Assembly (NCBI GenBank): GCA_019090765.1
Contig: JAHRVJ010000004.1
Span: forward strand, 1-13,323
From: Ilumatobacteraceae bacterium
GTDB lineage: Bacteria > Actinomycetota > Acidimicrobiia > Acidimicrobiales > Ilumatobacteraceae
Length of the DNA: 13,323 bases
Direction of reading: 5' to 3'
The notes below the pieces were generated by a model that worked only from the letters and a program-made list of their open reading frames with translations, was not told the origin of the DNA and did no database searches. Made by a program: the position numbers and the translations under genes. This document shows positions 1 through 6,727 of this stretch, piece by piece. Positions within the stretch are counted from its first letter, which is position 1, and each line of letters opens with the position of its first letter.

Positions 1-917
1 AACCCGTATCCACCACGAACCTGACAAACGGTGCGACCGACTTCGAGATAAGCGGCAAATGCCATCCGCTGCGCCCGCGAAACATCGCCAGGCTCAAGCA
101 CAGAAGAGCTGGCTGCCGATAGCAGAGCCGTTCTCGCCAGCTCGGTTGCTATCGCCGCGTCGGCCAACTCGTGCTGCACAGCCTGGAAGGTTCCGATAGG
201 TACTCCGAATTGTCGCCGATCTTGAACATAATCGACCGCTGTGTCGATGGCGCCGATACAACCCCCGACAGCCAGTGCCGAGCGTGCGAAGGCACCTGCG
301 ACGCGAGCATCGTGGGCCGCGACCGTCGCGTCGTCAATCTCAAGATCGACCGCTTCGGCGTCTGCCAACTTGACCTGGGCCATAGGTGTGGGACCCATGG
401 CCGGGGCCACCCGCGAACTGCTGCCGGCCTCCCGGGCAACAGCGAGGTACTTGTCGCCGTCTCGGACAATGAACGTCGTTGCAACGCCACCAAAGGGAAC
501 AAGTTGTTCCTCAGCGGAGGCCCTGCCCGCGGCGCTTGTTCCATCTATCAGAACTGCGACTACCTCACCTGCGCGAATCGTTTCCGCGAGTGTCGCAGCA
601 CCACTGGTCGGGCTATTTCGTAGCAATGCCAGCGCCGCTGCGGTCTCGACTATCGGCACAATTGCCAAGGCCCGGCCACATGCAAGGCCCACCAATGCCG
701 CGTCGAGAGTTGAACCGCCGTTGTCGCCGCCTAGGCCGAGCATTCCCGACGCTCCGAGCGCCTGCCAGGCTTCATTCGACCACCCGTTCGACTGCGACTC
801 GGTACCGGCTAGATGCTCAAAACTCCAGGCGCGACCGATGATGTTCTCGACGGACTCGACCAACAAAAGCCGATCCTCGTCGAGCCACTCGGTGCGTTCC
901 CACGGCTTACCACTCAT
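1..917 (-). CDS. Acyl-CoA dehydrogenase family protein, C-terminus cut by window edge
   Basis: The frame is open from an ATG at 917 to the left edge, giving 305 codons without a stop; the last part of the C-terminal domain is missing. The family is shown by RRQFGVPIGTFQAVQH (residues 234-249), the classic helix of the acyl-CoA dehydrogenase C-terminal domain, and by QVRGGYG at 299-305, the start of the conserved Gly-rich segment. The N-terminal and middle domains are weakly conserved. The region where many FadE enzymes carry the catalytic Glu (around residues 210-222, AFARSALAVGGCIG) has no Glu. The start is supported by a GGGAG ribosome site 6 nt upstream and by an ATGA overlap with the stop of the preceding dehydrogenase gene, which implies translational coupling. 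Expected role: flavin-dependent alpha,beta-dehydrogenation of a CoA thioester, perhaps as the non-catalytic chain of an alpha2beta2 complex with its neighbour (inference). Confidence 0.9.
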   Translation of the reverse strand, partial: MSGKPWERTEWLDEDRLLLVESVENIIGRAWSFEHLAGTESQSNGWSNEAWQALGASGMLGLGGDNGGSTLDAALVGLACGRALAIVPIVETAAALALLRNSPTSGAATLAETIRAGEVVAVLIDGTSAAGRASAEEQLVPFGGVATTFIVRDGDKYLAVAREAGSSSRVAPAMGPTPMAQVKLADAEAVDLEIDDATVAAHDARVAGAFARSALAVGGCIGAIDTAVDYVQDRRQFGVPIGTFQAVQHELADAAIATELARTALLSAASSSVLEPGDVSRAQRMAFAAYLEVGRTVCQVRGGYG

Positions 918-2065
918 CGTCGACTCCCGCCCAGGCCCAGCCCGTGTTTGGCTATGATGTTGCGCTGGATTTCGTTTGTGCCAGCAGTGACTGTGTATCG
1001 AACGGCGTTGCGATGCTCGAGCTCCAACTCACCGTTGGCGAAAGCCCCGGGGGCCCCACGACTCAGGAGTCCGATCGGACCTAGAAGACGCAGGGAGAGA
1101 TCGGTCGCTCGTTGCAATAACTCTGTCCCGGCAACTTTCGCTATCGACGATTCGGCCGGGCAACGCATGCCCTGGGCCTGCATGTCAGCAACCCGATACG
1201 CAAGCTCCGCGGTCGAGGTGAGCCCTGCGGTCAGGTCGGCAAGTTCGTCTCTTTCGCGTTCAAGGCGATCAAGTTGACCTGACTCTTCGAGAGCCCGCCA
1301 GGTAAGCGCTAGCACGCGACGCGCTTGACCAACCCGAGCAGTACAGGTGCCGGCGCGTTCGAAGTCGAGGGCCGACATCAAGATCTGCCACCCACCGTGG
1401 AGTTTGCCGACCATGTTGTCCTGCGAGACTCGGATGTCGTCGAGGAACGTGATGTTCGTCCTGAAACTTCCCAGCGTCATCACTGGTTCGACAGCAATGT
1501 GTTCCATCGGCACGAGGAACATCGATATTCCGGTGTGCCGATCGGTCTCAGGGTCTGTTCGACAGGCGCACAGCATGTAATCAGCGACTTGGGCGAGGCT
1601 GGTCCACATCTTTGATCCGCTGATGATCCAATCGTCGCCATCACGCGCCGCCCGGGTCGTCAGCGAGGCCAGATCACTACCGACTTCGGGCTCGCTGTAT
1701 CCGAGACACACAACTGTTTCCCCGGAGGCGAAACCCGGCAGGTACGCCTCGACCATGCTCGGTGAGGCGTGCTCGATCAGGGCAAAACCGACTATCGAAC
1801 TCAGATTCGATGCAAGCATCGGCGCGCCGGCAAAGGCGGCCTCCTCTTGCAATATGGCACCTTCGCGCTGCGTGCCCCCACCACCGCCATGCTCAATACT
1901 CCATTGCGAAGCGATCCAGCCGTCAGCGCCCAGGCGACGATGGAACGACTCGACGAACTCACTACCACCATCAGCGAGCTTCTCGCGCACATCTGCGGTC
2001 ACCTCCTCGGCAAAGAACGCACGGGCGCGCAATCTGAAGTCGTCTTCGGAAAGTTGATCAGTCAT
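914..2065 (-). CDS. Acyl-CoA dehydrogenase (FadE-type)
   Basis: A full-length 383-aa acyl-CoA dehydrogenase, the usual size for the family. It has GYSEPEVGSDLAS at 122-134 (FAD/substrate loop), a middle beta-domain to about 220, and AGTNEIQRNIIAKHGLGL at 361-378 at the C-terminus. The residue aligned with the medium-chain-type catalytic Glu (the E of YEGT) is Ala361, so that base is absent. A Glu in the isovaleryl/long-chain position is present in SALDFERAG (Glu236) and is the likely catalytic base. The ATG at 2065 is preferred because AGGAG lies 9 nt upstream; it overlaps the stop of the upstream LLM gene by 8 nt. An 11-codon longer start at 2098 is possible but lies deeper inside that gene. 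The 4-nt overlap with the next dehydrogenase fits the paired FadE genes that form heterotetramers in actinobacterial steroid catabolism. Confidence 0.95.
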   Translation of the reverse strand: MTDQLSEDDFRLRARAFFAEEVTADVREKLADGGSEFVESFHRRLGADGWIASQWSIEHGGGGGTQREGAILQEEAAFAGAPMLASNLSSIVGFALIEHASPSMVEAYLPGFASGETVVCLGYSEPEVGSDLASLTTRAARDGDDWIISGSKMWTSLAQVADYMLCACRTDPETDRHTGISMFLVPMEHIAVEPVMTLGSFRTNITFLDDIRVSQDNMVGKLHGGWQILMSALDFERAGTCTARVGQARRVLALTWRALEESGQLDRLERERDELADLTAGLTSTAELAYRVADMQAQGMRCPAESSIAKVAGTELLQRATDLSLRLLGPIGLLSRGAPGAFANGELELEHRNAVRYTVTAGTNEIQRNIIAKHGLGLGGSRR

Positions 2066-3071
2066 CTCGTCGTGCTCCTGCGACAGATGCCAACACATCG
2101 ATCAACCCTTCCTGGTGTTCAAGCAAACGGTTGGCGGGCGTACCGAAATATGGTGGAATCACGATGGCCGTATCGAGCGACCCGGTGCGCTGAGCGAGCC
2201 GAGCCTTGAACTCCTCGGGGTTACCCGTGATTGCGTAGGTGTCGAGCATCGCGTCACTCACTGCGCTCTCGAGTTGCGAAATGTCGCCAGACGCCAGAGC
2301 ATTCGCACATCGATCGGCGTCATCGCCAAAACCGTCCTCTTCGAGAATTGTTCGGTAGGTGCGGGTCGCCGCGTAGAAGCCGAGCGTACGTTTGGCATCG
2401 ATGCGGGCTTGACCGGCGTCGGCGTGTACCGCTCCGACCACGGTTTGCGCCCGTTCGAAGTCGGCGCCGACGTCAGCAAGGATCGGTGTCACCACGTTTT
2501 CCAGGTAGCGCTGCGACCAGAGGATGTGGCCGAGCACGCCGTCCGCGGAGCGAGCGGCCATCTTGATCATTGTTGGGCGCACTGCGGCCAGCAGTACCGG
2601 CACCTGACGCTCGGGAACCGGCGCCCGTAGATACCCAGCAAGGTCGATGTCGTAGTAGGTGCCAGCATACGATGACTCAACTCCTGGACCAGCTGCCATA
2701 CACACTTGGACAGCTTCCACACACTCGCGCATGCGCGTCGCAGGGTGATCGAACTCGAGACCGTGCCAGTTGTTCATAGCTCGCTTGACCTGTGAACCAA
2801 GTCCGAGAGTGAACCGACCGCCTGACAGCTCATCGATGTCGAGAGCCGTGATCGCGGTGATCAAGGGGCTGCGGACCAGACCCAGGGCAATCGCAGTTCC
2901 AATTCGAATCTGTGTTGTCGCCTGTGCGATTGCAGCCGCCACAACCGGACCGCTGCGAAAGTACTCACCGACCCAGATCGAATCGACGCCGGCCTCGTCG
3001 GCGCGGCGAGCAATCCTGATTAGGTCGGCGAGCGACTCATCGTTGGCAACTAGTTCGATGCCGGTATCCAC
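2058..3071 (-). CDS. LLM-class (luciferase-like, probably F420-dependent) oxidoreductase
   Basis: A 337-aa luciferase-like TIM-barrel protein. The diagnostic stretch is GRFTLGLGSQVK at 85-96, preceded by the LDIDELS helix; the GLGSQVK variant resembles the TIGR03617 group of F420-dependent LLM enzymes (from memory). The N-terminal strand IELVAN and the IWVGEYF segment (32-38) also fit the family. The GTG at 3071 is chosen because the LLM fold begins there and it lies 5 nt after the stop of the upstream crotonase. The open frame continues to 3254, but that part lies inside the crotonase gene and does not look like LLM sequence. The ribosome site is weak (an AAGAAGAAG purine run spanning the end of the previous gene). 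The reaction is unknown; family members reduce or oxidise substrates with F420 or, less often, use FMN and oxygen. Its operon position implies action on the same CoA-linked substrate or a precursor. Confidence 0.9.
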   Translation of the reverse strand: MDTGIELVANDESLADLIRIARRADEAGVDSIWVGEYFRSGPVVAAAIAQATTQIRIGTAIALGLVRSPLITAITALDIDELSGGRFTLGLGSQVKRAMNNWHGLEFDHPATRMRECVEAVQVCMAAGPGVESSYAGTYYDIDLAGYLRAPVPERQVPVLLAAVRPTMIKMAARSADGVLGHILWSQRYLENVVTPILADVGADFERAQTVVGAVHADAGQARIDAKRTLGFYAATRTYRTILEEDGFGDDADRCANALASGDISQLESAVSDAMLDTYAITGNPEEFKARLAQRTGSLDTAIVIPPYFGTPANRLLEHQEGLIDVLASVAGARRDD

Positions 3072-3076
3072 GTACG

Positions 3077-4060
3077 CTACTTCTTCTTCGTGGATCGGAT
3101 CGTGTCGCGGTGAAGGCCCATCCGGAAGAACTTCGGAACCATGTTGTCGCGTTCCTCCAGAGCAGCAGTCAGGCCCTTTTCCTGGCGTGACTTCAAGAAG
3201 TTCCACTCGCCAGCCTGATACTTGAGGTTGGTGATCCAGCTGTGGCCTATCCACCCGCCGGCACTACCGACTGCGGCTCCCCGCGCATCGAGAACCAACT
3301 CGATGATGGCCTTACCCATGGAGACTCCATCGGTCGGGAGCGCGGCGATCGCCGTGCAATAGTCATCGACCCACTGATCGAGTTCCCCTTCGGGAACGAC
3401 ACGGGTTACAAGACCCGCTGTTTCGGCTTCGTCGGCGGGTAATGGCCGAGCCGTCAGCACCATCTCTCGTGTCTTGGTCACACCCATTTTCTCGATCAGG
3501 TTCGAGAAGTTGAATATCGGGCCGAGATAGCGCCACGCCGGATGGACGAACAATGCATCAGGAGTTGCAAGCACAATGTCTGCGGCTGCAGCAATCTGCA
3601 GGTGGCCGCCGTAGCAGTATGAGTGCACAGCAACAATGGTGGGCTTGAGGCATCGACCGATGGCCTGTTCCATACCGCGGGCGCCAAAGAGAGTGTCGCG
3701 ATCAGGGATCATCCGCCGACGCTGGCTCGGCCTGATCGAGCGGCCATTCTCCTTGCGGTATCCGATGTAGTGGCCGAGTTCGTTGGCGTCACCACCGGTA
3801 CCAAAGCATGGCCCGGCGCCTTTGAGAACAATGACCTTTACGAGTTCGTCGCGCTCTGCCTTTTGGACCAGCGTGCTGACATAGTCAAAACCCGCGATCG
3901 TGATTGCATTCAGTCGCTCGGGACGGTTGAACGTAATCGTGGCAACGCCGGCAGATTCGTCAACGTCATAGAGAATGTCACCCTCCAGCACGACGCTGCG
4001 AAATTCTTCGATCTCCCAGACGTGAATCTCTTCTCTTGTCTTCTCGGTGCCCTCAGTCAT
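3077..4060 (-). CDS. Divergent crotonase-fold protein lacking both hydratase glutamates
   Basis: A 327-aa crotonase superfamily protein. The signature parts are VATITFNRPERLNA (39-52), the first oxyanion loop CFGTGGDANEL (85-95), the second oxyanion segment VAVHSYCYGGHLQIAA (143-158), and the later helix LTARPLPADEAETAGLV (202-218). The two glutamates that do acid/base chemistry in enoyl-CoA hydratase are replaced: Gln155 stands at the Glu144 (rat) position and Ala175 at the Glu164 position, 20 residues apart as expected. It is about 65 residues longer than typical, with an Arg-rich insert at roughly 97-130 and a long C-terminal tail ending in KKK. It is therefore probably not a simple hydratase. 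Ring-cleaving hydrolases (BadI, EchA20) are related crotonases with altered active sites and fit the context (inference). The ATG at 4060 follows a GAAAGAAGG purine run; 49 nt separate it from the upstream gene. Confidence 0.88.
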   Translation of the reverse strand: MTEGTEKTREEIHVWEIEEFRSVVLEGDILYDVDESAGVATITFNRPERLNAITIAGFDYVSTLVQKAERDELVKVIVLKGAGPCFGTGGDANELGHYIGYRKENGRSIRPSQRRRMIPDRDTLFGARGMEQAIGRCLKPTIVAVHSYCYGGHLQIAAAADIVLATPDALFVHPAWRYLGPIFNFSNLIEKMGVTKTREMVLTARPLPADEAETAGLVTRVVPEGELDQWVDDYCTAIAALPTDGVSMGKAIIELVLDARGAAVGSAGGWIGHSWITNLKYQAGEWNFLKSRQEKGLTAALEERDNMVPKFFRMGLHRDTIRSTKKK

Positions 4061-4109
4061 GATCCTTCTTTCCGGTGGCCATTGCGGCCCCATTGATTCG
4101 TGTTCCCCG

Positions 4110-4916
4110 TTAACGGCCGTTGAACTCCGGCGGACGTTTCTCCAAGAACGCCTGCATTCCCTCCATCCGGTCTTCGGTGCCAAACACCGCAACCGTCGCC
4201 AGGTACTCGATCAGATCGGCTGTTCGCGGATCTGCTCCATCGACACCGTCCAAGGCTGCCTTGGCCAGGGCGTAGACCGATCCGGGACGCTCCGCGAGCC
4301 GGTCCGCGAGTTCGCCAGCGGCTGCTGCGAGCCCGTCTCGGTCAGCAACCGCTGTCACCAGACCGATCTCAGCGGCTTCGCGAGCGGACAATGATTGTCC
4401 GAGTAATACGATTTCCTTGGCCTTGGCCGAACCCACGATCCCCGCAAGGTGCGCGATCCCACCCCCAGAGGGGATCGCCCCAATGGTCAGCTCAGGCAAT
4501 CCCAGCTTGATATCTTCCGCGGCGACTCGAAAGTCACAGCACAAGGCCATCTCGAGGCCACCGCCGAAGGCGGAGCCCGTCATGATCGCAACCGTTGGCT
4601 TCGGATATTCTCGTACAAAGGCAAAGAAGGACCGGACTCTGGTGAGGTATGGCATCGCGTCGGCGACACCACCGACCGTGCGAGCTTCGTCGATGTCCAC
4701 GCCCGCCGAGAAGATCCGGTCACTTCCGGCAATCGTGACTGCCCGGCATTCTTTGTCGAACGCTGCATCGTCAAGCGCAGACCTCAGGGACTCCAGTAGT
4801 TCAAGCGAAAATGCATTGAGTTGGGCTGGGCGATTGAGCCGCAGGGCTCGGACTCCGCCACTGTGGCTGATCTCCACGATGGGCCCCCCGGCATCAGGTT
4901 GAGAGTTCGCGCTCAT
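4110..4916 (-). CDS. Enoyl-CoA hydratase/isomerase family protein
   Basis: A 268-aa crotonase of standard length. It has LRLNRPAQLNAFS (25-37), first oxyanion loop RIFSAGVDIDEA (67-78), second oxyanion segment SAFGGGLEMALCCD (115-128), and LGLPELTIGAIPSGGG (138-153). Both catalytic glutamates are present (Glu122 and Glu142, 20 apart), so it should add water across a 2-enoyl-CoA double bond. The C-terminal end, MQAFLEKRPPEFNGR, is typical. The ATG at 4916 has a GGGAG ribosome site 7 nt upstream and overlaps the stop of the preceding LLM gene by 4 nt (ATGA). In the operon it would follow the acyl-CoA dehydrogenase step and feed the short-chain dehydrogenase, a role like that of BadK in cyclohexenecarboxyl-CoA metabolism (inference from context). 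Confidence 0.95.
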   Translation of the reverse strand: MSANSQPDAGGPIVEISHSGGVRALRLNRPAQLNAFSLELLESLRSALDDAAFDKECRAVTIAGSDRIFSAGVDIDEARTVGGVADAMPYLTRVRSFFAFVREYPKPTVAIMTGSAFGGGLEMALCCDFRVAAEDIKLGLPELTIGAIPSGGGIAHLAGIVGSAKAKEIVLLGQSLSAREAAEIGLVTAVADRDGLAAAAGELADRLAERPGSVYALAKAALDGVDGADPRTADLIEYLATVAVFGTEDRMEGMQAFLEKRPPEFNGR

Positions 4917-5878
4917 TGACGATCTCCCGCAAGGACGGATCCGCTACTCGACCCAACGCTCATGGGCCATTCGCCCCGAAGAGCTTCCTCGGCTTCGAGG
5001 ACGTCGCTACAGAACATGTCGAGCTGCTTGCCCTGGTCTGCGCCGGCAAACGTGACGATCAGCTCCGTCGCACCTGCACGTTTGAACTCAAGGAGCCCCT
5101 TGATCACATCGTCAGCATTGCCGCACAATGTGTACGGCCGCATTGGAACGGGGTCAGCGTTGTAGTGATCGGTCAGGAATTTCGAGGCGTCAGTCCAAGC
5201 GGACACCTCATCCTTGCCCATGGTGATCCGCACGTGCACGAGCACGCTGGGCGGATCTTTGCGACCAAGCTCATTAGACAATTCGGTCAGCCGGGTGATG
5301 CTCCGGCCCAATCGATTGGCCGTCACCCAGGCCCCAGACCATGCGTCGCCGTACTTGACAGTGCGTCGTAGGGCCTTCTCGCTGCGTCCACCGATCAGCA
5401 GCCCAAACGGAGGGAGAGGATCAAGCTTCGCCGACTCAACCTGGTAATAGTCACCAACATGATCGACCTGACCGTCTTTCAGGCCAGCAATGATCTCGAG
5501 GATCTCGTCAGTGCGCGCTCCGCGCTCGGAGGTTGAAACCCCAGCCGCGGTGAATTCGTTCTCATGTTCGCCGCCCACGCCGATACCGAGCGTGAATCCG
5601 CCCGGCGCAAGCGTGGCAAGTGTCGCGGCCTGCTTGGCGAGCAGGAAAGGCTGCCTCAACGGTGCCACGATGACGTGGCTGGCGAGCGGCAACGTCGTGA
5701 GTGACGCAACGAAGCCAAGCGTCGTGAGGCACTCCAGAGTTGGGTTGTACCAATTCATATGATCGCCGGCGACGATCGCCGACGCTCCGCCATCTTCGGC
5801 CCGCGACACATACTCCCGCAGGTCATCGCCAGAGAATTCCCGACCAGCGAAAATGGTCGGAACGCCGATGGCTACCAC
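4913..5878 (-). CDS. LLM-class (luciferase-like, probably F420-dependent) oxidoreductase
   Basis: A luciferase-like monooxygenase-family protein of 321 aa. Numbered from the GTG at 5878, it opens with VAIGVPTIFAG, then has the helix REYVSRAEDGGA and the hallmark GGFTLGIGVGGEHENEF (93-109), where the Gly-rich loop would contact the flavin or deazaflavin phosphate. LIGGRSEKALRRTVKYGDAW (about 161-180) is the second typical LLM segment. The start is uncertain. GTG at 5878 puts the first beta-strand at the N-terminus and leaves 43 nt after the upstream dehydrogenase. A GTG at 5941 would add 21 residues of non-LLM sequence and overlap that gene by 20 nt. Neither has a clear ribosome site. It shares only the family fold with the other LLM gene of this operon and looks like a distinct subfamily, so two different redox steps are likely (inference). 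Confidence 0.88.
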   Translation of the reverse strand: MVAIGVPTIFAGREFSGDDLREYVSRAEDGGASAIVAGDHMNWYNPTLECLTTLGFVASLTTLPLASHVIVAPLRQPFLLAKQAATLATLAPGGFTLGIGVGGEHENEFTAAGVSTSERGARTDEILEIIAGLKDGQVDHVGDYYQVESAKLDPLPPFGLLIGGRSEKALRRTVKYGDAWSGAWVTANRLGRSITRLTELSNELGRKDPPSVLVHVRITMGKDEVSAWTDASKFLTDHYNADPVPMRPYTLCGNADDVIKGLLEFKRAGATELIVTFAGADQGKQLDMFCSDVLEAEEALRGEWPMSVGSSSGSVLAGDRQ

Positions 5879-5921
5879 GGTGTTTGCAAACTGGCCGATC
5901 GAGTCATTGGGTGGACTCGGC

Positions 5922-6674
5922 TCATGCCATCGTGAGCCCACCGCTCACGCTCAGGGTTTGGCCGGTGATAAAGCCTGCTGCGTCAGACGCCATGAAGGCC
6001 ACGGCGGCTCCGAGGTCGGACGGCTGACCGAGCCGACCCATGGGGATCGCTCTCTCCAGCGCCTTTACCAGACCCTCATTTGTAGTCGCCAGATCCGCGA
6101 CCAGCGGGGTGTCAGTCGGGCCAGGACAGACGACGTTGATGCCAATCCCCTTGCGTGCGACCTCGCGTGCGACAGTCTTGGAGAACGCGATCACTCCACC
6201 CTTGGCTCCCGAATACACCGCTTCACCGCTCGAACCTACGCGGCCCGCATCGGAACCAATATTCACAATTCGACCTCGGCCCGCTTCGATCATGTGCGGC
6301 AGGGCGGCGTGACAGGTGTGAACGACGCCGAGATAGTTGATTGCAATGACCTTGGCCCAGGTGTCGGGGGTCGAGACGAGGAACGGCTCGGGAAGATCCC
6401 AGCCAGCGTTGTTGACGAGTACGTCAATACGTCCGTGCTGTGCGACCACAGCATTGATCGCCTCTTTCACGAGATCATAGTCTGTAACGTCGAGCTGGAT
6501 CGCCTCAGCTGATCCACCGCGTGACTCAATCTCTACAGCCGCTTCCTTTCCTGTCGTCTCATTGATTTCAGCAATGATCACGTGGGCGCCATACTCCGCG
6601 AGGCTGTCAGCGATGCCCTTACCTATGCCCTGCCCTGCTCCGGTTACGAGGGTGACCTTGTCGTTGAGATTCAT
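5922..6674 (-). CDS. Short-chain dehydrogenase/reductase, BadH/FabG-like 3-hydroxyacyl-CoA dehydrogenase
   Basis: A 250-aa classical SDR of normal length. The Rossmann cofactor motif TGAGQGIG is at 11-18, NNAG at 88-91, and the catalytic residues are Asn113, Ser141, Tyr154 and Lys158. Asp62 (LDV) and the acidic residue after beta-2 (Glu36) favour NAD over NADP. Several stretches (NNAGWD at 88-93, GSDAGRVGSSGEAVY at 140-154, VCPGPTDTPL at 182-191, and the C-terminal LSVSGGLTM) strongly recall BadH, the 2-hydroxycyclohexanecarboxyl-CoA dehydrogenase of Rhodopseudomonas palustris; this comparison is from memory. The likely reaction is oxidation of a (possibly cyclic) 3-hydroxyacyl-CoA to the 3-keto ester. 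The ATG at 6674 has GGAG four bases upstream, and 53 nt separate it from the ligase gene ahead of it. Confidence 0.93.
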   Translation of the reverse strand: MNLNDKVTLVTGAGQGIGKGIADSLAEYGAHVIIAEINETTGKEAAVEIESRGGSAEAIQLDVTDYDLVKEAINAVVAQHGRIDVLVNNAGWDLPEPFLVSTPDTWAKVIAINYLGVVHTCHAALPHMIEAGRGRIVNIGSDAGRVGSSGEAVYSGAKGGVIAFSKTVAREVARKGIGINVVCPGPTDTPLVADLATTNEGLVKALERAIPMGRLGQPSDLGAAVAFMASDAAGFITGQTLSVSGGLTMA

Positions 6675-6727
6675 TGTGCTCCATTCAGTGTTGTTCGAGA
6701 GATTTCGTGTCGAGGGACTTAATTTGA

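Noticed and set aside
241..957. 238-codon plus-strand open frame opposite the first dehydrogenase
   Set aside because: Ala/Ser/Arg-rich translation typical of an antisense shadow in GC-rich coding DNA; the minus strand holds a clear acyl-CoA dehydrogenase in the same place.
3072..3254. N-terminal extension of the second LLM oxidoreductase to 398 residues
   Set aside because: The added 61 residues overlap the crotonase gene and do not resemble LLM proteins, whose first strand begins at the GTG at 3071.
4061..4192. 44-residue N-terminal extension of the divergent crotonase
   Set aside because: It overlaps the end of the upstream hydratase gene and is low-quality basic sequence; the ATG at 4060 has a purine-rich ribosome site.
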